This document shows, in pieces, positions 29,331 through 38,082 of a DNA stretch of 64,000 nt (the first letter of the stretch is position 1; the number at the start of each line of letters is the position of its first letter). The stretch spans positions 30,566 through 94,565 of the forward strand of contig NZ_JADEVO010000022.1 in assembly GCF_017114825.1 (NCBI RefSeq), read 5' to 3'. Position numbers and translations under genes: made by a program. Under the pieces are notes generated by a model that was given only the letters and a program-made list of their open reading frames with translations, did not search any database and was not told the origin of the DNA. This stretch comes from Pseudomonas gregormendelii. GTDB taxonomy: Bacteria; Pseudomonadota; Gammaproteobacteria; Pseudomonadales; Pseudomonadaceae.

Positions 29331-30278
29331 ATGAACCCGAATTTTCTAGATTTCGAACAGCCGATCGCCGACCTTCAAGCCAAGATCGAAGAGTTGCGCT
29401 TGGTCGGTAATGACAATTCGCTGAATATCGGCGATGAGATCTCCCGCCTTCAGGACAAGAGCAGCACCTTGACCGAGGACATCTTCGGCAAGCTGACCAG
29501 CTGGCAGATTGCACGTCTGGCGCGTCACCCGAAACGTCCATACACCCTCGATTACATCGAGCACATCTTCACCGAGTTCGACGAACTGCACGGCGACCGT
29601 CACTTTTCCGACGACGCGGCCATCGTGGGCGGCATTGCCCGTCTGGACGACCAGCCGGTGATGATCATCGGTCACCAGAAAGGCCGTGAAGTGCGCGAGA
29701 AGGTTCGCCGCAACTTCGGCATGCCGCGCCCTGAGGGCTACCGCAAGGCGTGCCGCCTGATGGAAATGGCTGAACGCTTCAAGATGCCAATCCTGACGTT
29801 CATCGATACGCCGGGCGCTTACCCGGGCATCGATGCTGAAGAGCGCAACCAGAGCGAAGCGATTGCCTGGAACCTGCGAGTCATGGCACGCCTGAAAACC
29901 CCAATCATCGCCACCGTGATCGGTGAAGGTGGTTCCGGTGGTGCACTGGCGATCGGTGTTTGCGATCAGTTGAACATGCTGCAGTACTCGACTTATGCAG
30001 TGATTTCGCCGGAAGGCTGCGCGTCGATCCTGTGGAAAACTGCCGAAAAGGCACCGGATGCTGCTGAAGCCATGGGCATCACCGCCGAGCGCCTCAAAGG
30101 CTTGGGTATCGTCGACAAGGTAATCGGCGAGCCTCTGGGCGGCGCTCACCGCGACCCGGCCACAGCGGCCGCGTCCATCCGTGCAGAGCTGAGCTCGCAA
30201 CTGGCGATGCTGAAGAAGTTCGATAGCGAAGCGCTGCTGGCTCGTCGTTACGAGCGTCTGATGAGCTACGGTCTCTAA
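29331..30278 (+). CDS. accA: Acetyl-CoA carboxylase carboxyltransferase subunit alpha
   Basis: 315 residues from the ATG at 29331 (family start MNPNFLDFEQPIADL); an ATG-less extension to 29304 adds nine residues without family support. It transfers CO2 from carboxybiotin to acetyl-CoA with AccD to make malonyl-CoA. The crotonase-like core shows IDTPGAYPGIDAEERNQSEA and GEGGSGGALAIGVCDQ, the oxyanion regions. The ribosome site is weak. A REPIN-like hairpin starts 16 bases after the stop. Confidence 0.96.
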   Translation: MNPNFLDFEQPIADLQAKIEELRLVGNDNSLNIGDEISRLQDKSSTLTEDIFGKLTSWQIARLARHPKRPYTLDYIEHIFTEFDELHGDRHFSDDAAIVGGIARLDDQPVMIIGHQKGREVREKVRRNFGMPRPEGYRKACRLMEMAERFKMPILTFIDTPGAYPGIDAEERNQSEAIAWNLRVMARLKTPIIATVIGEGGSGGALAIGVCDQLNMLQYSTYAVISPEGCASILWKTAEKAPDAAEAMGITAERLKGLGIVDKVIGEPLGGAHRDPATAAASIRAELSSQLAMLKKFDSEALLARRYERLMSYGL

Positions 30279-30293
30279 ATCACGCAATACCCC

Positions 30294-30365
30294 TGTAGGA
30301 GCTGCCGAAGGCTGCGATCTTTTTAAAGCAACATCAAAAGATCGCAGCCTTCGGCAGCTCCTACA
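30294..30365. repeat. REPIN-like inverted repeat, family B copy 3
   Basis: Arms 30295-30323 and 30335-30364 are complementary, with a short centre (AAAGCAACAT). The outermost bases extend pairing to 30294 and 30365. It lies between accA and tilS, and its right edge is 13 bases from the tilS ATG, so the likely tilS ribosome site (AGGA, 30366 region) touches the hairpin. Confidence 0.9.
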
Positions 30366-30378
30366 GGATTTGAACGAT

Positions 30379-31707
30379 ATGAGTCAGCCCATGACTGATC
30401 TGCCTGCAAGGTTGCTCCTGCACCTTACGCCCTGGCGCAATGCCGCTCGTTGGCACATCGCCTTCTCCGGCGGCCTCGACTCCACCGTCCTGCTGCACCT
30501 GCTCGCCCATCTTGCAAAAAATCACTCCCTGCCGGCGCTGAGCGCCATCCATGTCCATCACGGCCTCCAGGCTGCGGCTGACGCGTGGCCGCAGCATTGC
30601 CGGTCAGTCTGCAACGAGCTGGGTGTGCCCCTACAGGTCGTTCGGGTGCAGGTGGAACCCGGCGCCAGCCTTGAGCGCGCCGCCCGGGAAGCTCGCTATG
30701 GGGCGTTCGTGGCGGCGACTGGGGCCGACGAGTTACTGCTGACTGCCCAGCACCGCGACGATCAGGCCGAAACCCTGTTGTTTCGGTTGATCCGCGGGGC
30801 CGGGGTGCGCGGCCTGGCGGGAATGCCTTCACAGCGAACCCTGGGGCGCGGCCATCTGTTGCGTCCGTTGCTCGATGTCACTCGCAGCGAGCTTGAGTTC
30901 TACGCGGCGGAGCATCAGTTGCGCTGGATCGATGACCCTTCGAACCAGGACCGGCAGTTCTCGCGCAACTACCTGCGTCATCAGGTTTTGCCGGTCATGA
31001 TCGAGCGCTGGCCGCAAGCAGTGACCACCATGGCCCGCAGCGCGGCACACCTGCGGGAAGCGCAGGACTTGCTTGATGAGCTGGCGCACATGGATCTGGC
31101 CAGCGCCCGCACGGTCAGTGATTTCGACTGGTTGGGCGTGCCCTCGCTGGAGTTGGCAGCGCTTGCGGGACTTTCCGCCGCGCGCCAGCGCAATGCGCTG
31201 AGTGGCTGGCTTGCGGCATTCACCCAGCTGCCCGACAGCGACCATTGGTCGGGTTGGGAGAACCTGCGCGATGCCGCCCCCGATGCCCGGCCGATCTGGC
31301 GCCTGGCCCAGGGCGAATTACATCGCACGGGCGGGCGGATCTGGTGGTTGGCCGGCAGCTGGCTACGTCCGGCAACCGACGCCGTGGCCTGGAATGATCC
31401 CTCCCAGCCACTGGTGCTGCCGGATAACGGCGTGCTTAATTTCAACGGTCGGATTCCCGATGGTCCGTTGCAAATCCGCTATCGTCAGGGGGGTGAGGTC
31501 ATGGCTGTGGCCGACCGAGGTCATCGCGATCTCAAGCGCCTGCTCAACGAAAGGCATGTCCCGGGGTTTGTGCGTGGCAGATTGCCGCTGCTCTACCGAG
31601 GCGAGCAATTGCTTGGGGTGGCCAACTTGCGGGACTTGAGTGGCTGCGCGCGGGACGGCTGGCATTTGCATTGGGCTCCACTAAGCGAAGATCAAGGTTT
31701 GAGCTGA
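30379..31707 (+). CDS. tilS: tRNA(Ile)-lysidine synthetase
   Basis: 442 residues from the ATG at 30379; an ATG at 30391 is an alternative. The PP-loop motif SGGLDS at 30-35 binds ATP; TAQHRDDQAETLLFRLIRG and SNQDRQFSRNYLRHQVLP are the other conserved blocks, and C-terminal tRNA-binding domains follow. The enzyme converts C34 of tRNA-Ile(CAU) to lysidine so that it reads AUA. The stop (31705-31707) lies inside the predicted pyrG promoter. Confidence 0.95.
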   Translation: MSQPMTDLPARLLLHLTPWRNAARWHIAFSGGLDSTVLLHLLAHLAKNHSLPALSAIHVHHGLQAAADAWPQHCRSVCNELGVPLQVVRVQVEPGASLERAAREARYGAFVAATGADELLLTAQHRDDQAETLLFRLIRGAGVRGLAGMPSQRTLGRGHLLRPLLDVTRSELEFYAAEHQLRWIDDPSNQDRQFSRNYLRHQVLPVMIERWPQAVTTMARSAAHLREAQDLLDELAHMDLASARTVSDFDWLGVPSLELAALAGLSAARQRNALSGWLAAFTQLPDSDHWSGWENLRDAAPDARPIWRLAQGELHRTGGRIWWLAGSWLRPATDAVAWNDPSQPLVLPDNGVLNFNGRIPDGPLQIRYRQGGEVMAVADRGHRDLKRLLNERHVPGFVRGRLPLLYRGEQLLGVANLRDLSGCARDGWHLHWAPLSEDQGLS

Positions 31708-31727
31708 AAGGGGCTTTCCGGTAGACT
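31699..31727 (+). promoter_or_regulatory. Predicted sigma-70 promoter of pyrG
   Basis: TTGAGC (31699-31704) and TAGACT (31722-31727) are separated by 17 bases. The promoter overlaps the end of tilS and would start transcription near 31734 in a pyrimidine run (CTCCCTTC), giving a leader of about 248 bases before pyrG. Confidence 0.55.
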
Positions 31728-31835
31728 ACGCTCCCTTCTTGATACAACTTCTGTGGATTCGCCTGAATCGCAGGAGTTGCCGATTACCAAGCAGTCTTTG
31801 CTGGGCGATTCCAAAAAATGTGTAGCGAGCAACCT

Positions 31836-31880
31836 ACCGGTGTTTCATCTACCGGTCTGTCCCAACGCGGCGGTTTTTTT
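31836..31880 (+). promoter_or_regulatory. Attenuator-like element in the pyrG leader
   Basis: Two copies of ACCGGT (31836-31841 and 31851-31856), inside the longer repeat CTACCGGT, can pair with each other. The second copy can alternatively pair its ACCG with CGGT at 31871-31874, which runs directly into seven T residues (31874-31880). These mutually exclusive pairings look like an antiterminator/terminator switch, but the terminator stem is only 4 bp with a long loop, so the call is tentative. Confidence 0.3.
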
Positions 31881-31981
31881 GAAAGGTGCACTGTGATTAA
31901 TGCAGGTGATCGGGGGCTTCGGCCTTCCTTCGCTTTCCCCGGCGGCTCGGACCGCTTTAACGCAGACTTCTAGGGTTTTTC

Positions 31982-33613
31982 ATGACGCGCTACATATTCG
32001 TCACGGGCGGTGTTGTTTCTTCATTGGGGAAAGGCATTGCATCGGCTTCATTGGCGGCGATCCTGGAGGCGCGGGGACTTAAGGTCACCATGCTGAAGCT
32101 GGACCCGTACATCAACGTCGACCCGGGCACCATGAGCCCGTTCCAGCACGGTGAAGTGTTCGTCACCCACGACGGCGCCGAGACCGACCTGGACCTGGGC
32201 CACTACGAGCGGTTCATCCGCACGACCATGACCCAGAACAACAACTTCACCACCGGCCGTGTCTACGAGCACGTGCTGCGCAAAGAGCGTCGTGGTGACT
32301 ACCTGGGTGCAACCATCCAGGTGATCCCGCACATCACCGACGAAATCAAGCGCCGCATCATCAAGGGCGCCGGCGATGCCGACGTGGCCATGGTCGAGAT
32401 CGGTGGCACCGTGGGTGACATCGAGTCGCAACCGTTCCTCGAAGCCATCCGTCAATTGCGTTTCGAAGTCGGCGCCAAGCGCGCGATGCTGATGCACCTG
32501 ACGCTGGTGCCGTACATCGCCACTGCTGGCGAGACCAAGACCAAGCCAACCCAGCATTCGGTCAAGGAGCTGCGCTCCATCGGCCTGCAGCCAGACGTGC
32601 TGGTATGCCGCTCCGATCACCCGATCGACATCTCGTCGCGTCGCAAGATCGCCCAGTTCACCAACGTTGAAGAACGTGCGGTGATCGCGCTGGAAGACGC
32701 CGACACCATCTACAAGATTCCGGGCATCCTGCATTCGCAAGGCCTGGATGATTTTGTCGTCGAGCGTTTCGGCCTGCAATGTGGCGGTGCCGACCTGTCC
32801 GAGTGGGAAGCCGTGGTCGACGCCAAGCTCAACCCTGAGCATGAAGTCACCATCGCCATGGTCGGCAAGTACATGGAACTGCTGGACGCCTACAAGTCGC
32901 TGATCGAAGCGATGAGTCACGCCGGCATCAGCAACCGCACCAAGGTCAACCTGCGCTACATCGATTCCGAAGACATCGAGAACCAGGGGACTGCGCTGCT
33001 GGAAGGCGTCGATGCGATCCTCGTACCTGGCGGCTTCGGCCTGCGGGGCGTGGAAGGCAAGATTACTGCCGTTCAATTCGCTCGCGAAAACAAGGTTCCG
33101 TACCTGGGTATCTGCCTGGGCATGCAAGTGGCCGTGATCGAGTTCGCTCGTAACGTTCTGGGCTGGAAAGATGCCAACTCCACCGAGTTCGATCGTGCCA
33201 GCGGCCACCCGGTCGTGGGTCTGATCACCGAGTGGGAAGATGCCACCGGCGCCGTCGAAACCCGTACCGAAACCTCCGACCTGGGCGGCACCATGCGTCT
33301 TGGTGCGCAGGATTGCCTGCTTGAGCCGGGTTCCCTGGTGCATGATTGCTATGCCAAAGACGTGATCGTAGAGCGTCACCGTCATCGCTACGAAGTGAAC
33401 AACAACCTGTTGCCGCAAATCATGGAAGCCGGTCTGAAAATCTCCGGTCGCTCCGGTGATGGCGCGTTGGTCGAAGTGGTCGAAGCTCCGGATCATCCAT
33501 GGTTCGTCGCCTGCCAGTTCCACCCTGAGTTCACCTCGACGCCGCGCGACGGTCACCCGTTGTTCAGCGGTTTTGTCAAAGCTGCTTTGGCTCAACACCA
33601 GAAGAAGGCGTAA
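31982..33613 (+). CDS. pyrG: CTP synthase
   Basis: 543 residues. An N-terminal synthase domain starts TRYIFVTGGVVSSLGKGI and holds the UTP/ATP sites; the C-terminal class I glutamine amidotransferase domain has the nucleophile cysteine in YLGICLGMQ and the His-Glu pair in FHPEF. It aminates UTP to CTP, used for RNA, phospholipids (CdsA) and CMP-Kdo in lipopolysaccharide. kdsA follows after 5 bases, coupling CTP supply to Kdo synthesis. Confidence 0.98.
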   Translation: MTRYIFVTGGVVSSLGKGIASASLAAILEARGLKVTMLKLDPYINVDPGTMSPFQHGEVFVTHDGAETDLDLGHYERFIRTTMTQNNNFTTGRVYEHVLRKERRGDYLGATIQVIPHITDEIKRRIIKGAGDADVAMVEIGGTVGDIESQPFLEAIRQLRFEVGAKRAMLMHLTLVPYIATAGETKTKPTQHSVKELRSIGLQPDVLVCRSDHPIDISSRRKIAQFTNVEERAVIALEDADTIYKIPGILHSQGLDDFVVERFGLQCGGADLSEWEAVVDAKLNPEHEVTIAMVGKYMELLDAYKSLIEAMSHAGISNRTKVNLRYIDSEDIENQGTALLEGVDAILVPGGFGLRGVEGKITAVQFARENKVPYLGICLGMQVAVIEFARNVLGWKDANSTEFDRASGHPVVGLITEWEDATGAVETRTETSDLGGTMRLGAQDCLLEPGSLVHDCYAKDVIVERHRHRYEVNNNLLPQIMEAGLKISGRSGDGALVEVVEAPDHPWFVACQFHPEFTSTPRDGHPLFSGFVKAALAQHQKKA

Positions 33614-33618
33614 ACCTG

Positions 33619-34464
33619 ATGGCGCAGAAGATCATCCGCGTAGGCGATATCGAGATTGCCAACGACAAGCCAATGGTGCTGTTCGGTGGCATGAACGTGC
33701 TGGAAAGCCGCGACATGGCGATGCAGGTCTGCGAAGAATACGTAAAGGTCACCGAGAAACTCGGTATCCCTTACGTGTTCAAGGCCAGCTTCGACAAGGC
33801 CAACCGGTCTTCTGTGACCTCTTACCGTGGTCCGGGCCTGGAAGAGGGCATGCGCATCTTCCAGGACATCAAGCAAGTCTTTGGCGTGCCGATCATCACC
33901 GACGTCCATGAGCCTGATCAGGCTGCGGTCGTCGCTGAAGTCTGCGACATCATTCAGCTGCCGGCCTTCCTGTCGCGCCAGACCGATCTGGTCGTCGCGA
34001 TGGCCAAGACCAATGCAGTGATCAACATCAAGAAAGCCCAGTTTCTCGCGCCTCAGGAAATGAAGCATATCCTGAACAAGTGCGTGGAAGCAGGTAACGA
34101 TCAACTGATCCTCTGCGAGCGTGGTTCGAGCTTCGGCTACAACAACCTCGTGGTCGACATGCTCGGCTTCGGCATCATGAAGCAGTTCGAATACCCGGTA
34201 TTTTTCGACGTGACCCACGCGTTGCAAATGCCCGGTGGTCGTGCCGATTCCGCCGGCGGCCGCCGTGCACAGGTTCTGGATTTGGCCAAGGCGGGCATGA
34301 GCCAGTCGCTGGCGGGTCTGTTCCTCGAAGCTCACCCGGACCCGGACAACGCCAAGTGCGACGGCCCTTGCGCCTTGCGCCTGGACAAACTGGAGCCATT
34401 CCTGGCCCAGCTCAAAGCTTTGGACGAACTGGTGAAGAGTTTTCCGACGGTAGAAACCGCGTAA
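33619..34464 (+). CDS. kdsA: 3-deoxy-D-manno-octulosonate 8-phosphate synthase
   Basis: 281 residues, TIM barrel. It condenses phosphoenolpyruvate with arabinose 5-phosphate to give Kdo 8-phosphate for the inner core of lipopolysaccharide. Conserved blocks: KASFDKANRSS, TDVHEPDQAA, LPAFLSRQTDLV and DVTHALQMPGG. It is translated 5 bases after pyrG, with GAAGG overlapping the pyrG end. eno lies 156 bases downstream. Confidence 0.97.
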   Translation: MAQKIIRVGDIEIANDKPMVLFGGMNVLESRDMAMQVCEEYVKVTEKLGIPYVFKASFDKANRSSVTSYRGPGLEEGMRIFQDIKQVFGVPIITDVHEPDQAAVVAEVCDIIQLPAFLSRQTDLVVAMAKTNAVINIKKAQFLAPQEMKHILNKCVEAGNDQLILCERGSSFGYNNLVVDMLGFGIMKQFEYPVFFDVTHALQMPGGRADSAGGRRAQVLDLAKAGMSQSLAGLFLEAHPDPDNAKCDGPCALRLDKLEPFLAQLKALDELVKSFPTVETA

Positions 34465-34500
34465 TCCTCATTTCTCCGGTAAAGTACCGCACGATTTGTT

Positions 34501-34522
34501 GCTCAGGCCCTCGGGCCTGAGC
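34501..34522. terminator. Perfect hairpin between kdsA and eno
   Basis: GCTCAGGCCC (34501-34510) pairs with GGGCCTGAGC (34513-34522). The T-run after it is poor (CTTATCG), so it may be a weak terminator or an RNA-stability hairpin at the 3' end of the pyrG-kdsA message. Confidence 0.5.
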
Positions 34523-34620
34523 CTTATCGTCCGCAAGTCTGCCCGCTGTACACCACTTGCCGACGGTAAAAGATTTCCTCTAGCTGCGTCGTTTTCGTCA
34601 ACTTTGGAGTGTTTACAACA

Positions 34621-35910
34621 ATGGCAAAAATCGTCGACATCAAAGGTCGTGAAGTTCTCGACTCCCGTGGCAATCCCACCGTGGAAGCGGATGTGCTTCT
34701 CGATAACGGCATCATCGGTAGCGCGTGCGCGCCGTCCGGTGCTTCCACTGGCTCGCGCGAAGCGCTCGAGCTGCGTGATGGCGACAAAAGCCGTTACCTG
34801 GGCAAAGGCGTTCTGAAAGCCGTCGCCAACATCAACGGTCCGATCCGCGACCTGTTGAAAGGTACAGACCCAAGCGACCAGAAAGCGCTGGATCACGCGA
34901 TGATCAAGCTTGATGGCACTGAAAACAAAGGCTCCCTGGGCGCCAACGCGATCCTCGCTGTTTCCCTGGCAGCCGCCAAGGCCGCCGCACAGGACCAGGA
35001 CCTGCCGCTGTACGCTCACATCGCCAACCTGAACGGTACCCCGGGTGTTTACTCCATGCCGGTTCCGATGATGAACATCATCAACGGCGGCGAGCACGCG
35101 GATAACAACGTCGACATCCAGGAATTCATGGTTCAGCCGGTCGGCGCCAAGTCTTTCTCGGAAGGCCTGCGCATGGGCACCGAGATCTTCCATCACCTCA
35201 AAGCTGTCCTGAAGGCCCGTGGCCTGAGCACTGCAGTGGGTGACGAAGGTGGTTTCGCACCGAACCTGGCTTCCAACGAAGACGCTTTGAAAGTGATCTC
35301 CGAGGCCGTGGCCAACGCCGGTTACACGTTGGGCACCGACGTGACCCTGGCTCTGGACTGCGCCGCCAGCGAGTTCTACGAAGATGGCAAGTACAACCTG
35401 TCCGGCGAAGGCCAGGTGTTCACCGCCGAAGGTTTTGCCGACTACCTCAAGGGCCTGACCGAGCGTTACCCGATCATCTCGATCGAAGACGGCCTGGACG
35501 AGTCCGACTGGGCTGGCTGGAAAATCCTCACCGACAAAATCGGCGAGAAGACCCAGCTGGTAGGTGACGACCTGTTCGTGACCAACACCAAGATCCTGAA
35601 AGAAGGCATCGATAAGAAGATTGCCAACTCTATCCTGATCAAGTTCAACCAGATCGGCACCCTGACCGAAACCCTGGAAGCCATCCAGATGGCCAAGGCC
35701 GCTGGTTACACTGCCGTGATCTCGCACCGCTCCGGCGAAACCGAAGATTCGACCATTGCCGACCTGGCCGTGGGCACTGCAGCGGGCCAGATCAAGACCG
35801 GCTCCCTGTGCCGTTCGGATCGGGTATCCAAGTACAACCAACTGCTGCGTATCGAAGAGCAGTTGAACGGCAAGGCCAAGTACAACGGTCGCAGCGAATT
35901 CCGCGGTTGA
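34621..35910 (+). CDS. eno: Enolase
   Basis: 429 residues from the ATG at 34621 (family start MAKIVDIKGREVLDSRGNP); an in-frame ATG four codons earlier is not favoured. It interconverts 2-phosphoglycerate and phosphoenolpyruvate and is a scaffold member of the RNA degradosome. The metal-binding and catalytic regions SIEDGLDESDW, GDDLFVTN and LIKFNQIGTLTETLEA, and SHRSGETED, are intact. The product PEP is the KdsA substrate. ftsB follows after about 170 bases. Confidence 0.98.
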   Translation: MAKIVDIKGREVLDSRGNPTVEADVLLDNGIIGSACAPSGASTGSREALELRDGDKSRYLGKGVLKAVANINGPIRDLLKGTDPSDQKALDHAMIKLDGTENKGSLGANAILAVSLAAAKAAAQDQDLPLYAHIANLNGTPGVYSMPVPMMNIINGGEHADNNVDIQEFMVQPVGAKSFSEGLRMGTEIFHHLKAVLKARGLSTAVGDEGGFAPNLASNEDALKVISEAVANAGYTLGTDVTLALDCAASEFYEDGKYNLSGEGQVFTAEGFADYLKGLTERYPIISIEDGLDESDWAGWKILTDKIGEKTQLVGDDLFVTNTKILKEGIDKKIANSILIKFNQIGTLTETLEAIQMAKAAGYTAVISHRSGETEDSTIADLAVGTAAGQIKTGSLCRSDRVSKYNQLLRIEEQLNGKAKYNGRSEFRG

Positions 35911-36079
35911 TCATCTACTGATGTAAAGTCAGCGGATTGTGGTGAAAAAATCGCAACGGCGATGTATTTGCCACTAATCTGATGCCTTATCAGCACAAGC
36001 CTGGGTCTTCCAGGCTTCGTGCTATCAGATGCTTCAAGTTTTGGCATGGCTGCCTTTTTCACTGGAAACCCGATATTCG

Positions 36080-36358
36080 ATGCGCAGTCCCAATTGGTTG
36101 TTTCTCGTCTTGCTCCTGTTGCTGGCTGGCCTGCAGTACCGCCTTTGGGTGGGTAATGGCAGCCTGGCGCAAGTGGCCGAGCTGACTCAGCAGATCGCCG
36201 ATCAGCACGCTGAGAACGAAGGCTTGCTGGAACGCAATCGGGTCATGGACGCAGAAGTCAGTGAGTTGAAAAAAGGCATGGAGACCGTTGAAGAGCGGGC
36301 TCGCCATGAGTTGGGCATGGTCAAGGACGGTGAAACCCTTTACCAGTTGGCTCAATGA
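36080..36358 (+). CDS. ftsB: Cell division protein FtsB
   Basis: 92 residues from the ATG at 36080, preferred over 36029 because family members begin just before the membrane anchor. One transmembrane segment (about 5-22, NWLFLVLLLLLAGLQYRLW) is followed by a periplasmic coiled coil (about 30-75). FtsB bridges FtsL and FtsQ in the divisome. The stop overlaps the ispD ATG by 4 bases; the ftsB-ispD pairing is standard in gammaproteobacteria. Confidence 0.94.
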   Translation: MRSPNWLFLVLLLLLAGLQYRLWVGNGSLAQVAELTQQIADQHAENEGLLERNRVMDAEVSELKKGMETVEERARHELGMVKDGETLYQLAQ

Positions 36359-37065
36359 ATTCCTCGGTACCGGCCTTCTGGGCCGTGATTCCTGCCGCGG
36401 GCGTCGGTGCCCGTATGGCCGCGGACCGTCCCAAGCAATACTTGCAACTGGGCGGGCGCACTATTCTTGAACACAGCCTTGGCTGTTTCCTTGACCATCC
36501 TGGCCTTAAGGGGTTGGTGGTCAGTCTTGCTGTTGATGATCCCTTTTGGCCCAACCTTGAATGCGCGAGCGATGCGCGCATTCAGCGAGTCGAGGGCGGT
36601 GCCGAACGCTCTGGCTCAGTGTTGAATGCCTTGTTGCATTTGCATGCGCTGGGTGCGAACGAGGAAGATTGGGTGCTGGTCCACGATGCTGCGCGGCCCA
36701 ACCTGAGCCGCGACGACCTCGACAAGCTGCTAGGCGAACTGGCGGATGATCCGGTAGGTGGTCTGCTGGCGGTCCCGGCGCGCGATACGTTGAAACGGGT
36801 CGACAAGCAGGGGCGTGTGGTTGAAACCGTAGATCGCAGTGTGATCTGGCAGGCGTATACGCCGCAGATGTTTCGCCTGGGTGCACTGCATCGTGCGCTG
36901 GCTGACAGCCTGGTGGCCGATGCGGTTATCACTGACGAAGCGTCGGCGATGGAGTGGGCGGGGTTAGCGCCGCGTCTGATTGAAGGTCGCTCCGACAACC
37001 TAAAGGTTACGCGCCCCGAAGATTTGGAATGGTTGCGTCAGCGTTGGGCTCACCGGCGCTTTTGA
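36355..37065 (+). CDS. ispD: 2-C-methyl-D-erythritol 4-phosphate cytidylyltransferase
   Basis: 236 residues. N-terminal nucleotide-binding loop IPAAGVGARMAADRPKQYL; later VHDAARPNL and TDEASAMEW are conserved. It couples MEP to CTP in the isoprenoid pathway, after Dxr. In E. coli ispD and ispF are adjacent; here ispF is about 3 kb away with the gfnR-like/adhC/fghA genes between them. Confidence 0.96.
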   Translation: MNSSVPAFWAVIPAAGVGARMAADRPKQYLQLGGRTILEHSLGCFLDHPGLKGLVVSLAVDDPFWPNLECASDARIQRVEGGAERSGSVLNALLHLHALGANEEDWVLVHDAARPNLSRDDLDKLLGELADDPVGGLLAVPARDTLKRVDKQGRVVETVDRSVIWQAYTPQMFRLGALHRALADSLVADAVITDEASAMEWAGLAPRLIEGRSDNLKVTRPEDLEWLRQRWAHRRF

Positions 37066-37076
37066 TCTTCAAGCCC

Positions 37077-37973
37077 TCAAACCCGATACTCCGGCCGCTT
37101 GGCCAAGCCCTCCTTCAGATAGTCCACCAGCTTGCGCACCTTCGGCGACAGATGCCGCTGCTGCGGGTACAGCGCCCACACCGCCGTGTTCGGCGGCTGA
37201 TGCGCATCCAGCAGGGAAATCAGCTCGCCGTTTTTCAAATGCTCCAGCACGTAATAGTCCGGCAGCTGACACAACCCGACCCCCTGTAACGCCGCGTCCA
37301 GCACCGCTTGCCCACTGTTGCAGCGCCAGTTGCCCTGCACCCGCTGGGCAAACTCCCGTCCGTTCTGCTCCAGTTGCCAAAGGTCGGAACTGCCGATCAG
37401 GCAATTATGCCGGCTTAATTCAGACAGGCTGTGTGGGCGACCGTAGCGTTCCACGTAGGACGGGGAGGCGCACAGGTACATGCGCCGTGGCGCCAGGCGT
37501 GCCGCGACCAGCCGAGAATCCTGTAGACGGCCAAGACGAATGGCCAGGTCGAGGCCTTCATGCACCAAATCGAGTTGTCGGTTGCTCAGTTCGATATCAA
37601 TGCGCAGTTGCGGGTAGAGCGCCATGAATCGTGTCACCAGTGGCACGATAAACCGTTCGCCGTAGGCCACCGCGCACGTCATACGCAGCATGCCCTTGGG
37701 TTCGCTGGTCAGGTCGCCGACTGCACGCAGTGCTTCTTCCCGCCCATCCTGCAGGCGCTGGCAATGTTGCAGGAATGTCTGCCCGGCTTCAGTCAACGTT
37801 ACCCGCCGGGTGCTGCGGTATAGCAGGCGGGTCTGCAGACGCTCTTCGAGGCGGACGATTTGTCGGCTGACGTGCGACGAAGAAACGCCAAGGCGTTCCG
37901 CAGCCGCTGTGAACTGACTGCATTCCGCTACGGCCACAAACTCGTCAATGCCTTCCCAGCGATTTTCGGACAT
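37077..37973 (-). CDS. gfnR: LysR-family regulator, likely formaldehyde-responsive GfnR
   Basis: 298 residues. N-terminal winged helix-turn-helix (FVAVAECSQFTAAAERLGVS, then SHVSRQIVRLEERL), followed by the periplasmic-binding-like effector domain from about 90. It is divergent from adhC with 109 bases between starts. From memory the orthologue next to adhC-fghA in P. aeruginosa activates those genes in response to formaldehyde or related metabolites; here the assignment is by position and family. A direct repeat TTATTCAC is present in the intergenic region (38019 and 38059). Confidence 0.72.
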   Translation of the reverse strand: MSENRWEGIDEFVAVAECSQFTAAAERLGVSSSHVSRQIVRLEERLQTRLLYRSTRRVTLTEAGQTFLQHCQRLQDGREEALRAVGDLTSEPKGMLRMTCAVAYGERFIVPLVTRFMALYPQLRIDIELSNRQLDLVHEGLDLAIRLGRLQDSRLVAARLAPRRMYLCASPSYVERYGRPHSLSELSRHNCLIGSSDLWQLEQNGREFAQRVQGNWRCNSGQAVLDAALQGVGLCQLPDYYVLEHLKNGELISLLDAHQPPNTAVWALYPQQRHLSPKVRKLVDYLKEGLAKRPEYRV

Positions 37974-38082
37974 GTGTGATTATCCCTGTGCAGCAATAAT
38001 GTTTTGCTTTTGTCCTGATTATTCACCGTAAGTCGATGTATTACACTCCTTGTCTCGTTTATTCACTGGAGTATCTATCCCC

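Noticed and set aside
32048..33598. A 516-codon open frame opposite pyrG, and a 611-codon frame opposite glnD (8021-9856)
   Set aside because: Antisense frames produced by third-position GC bias; no ribosome site and no family resemblance.
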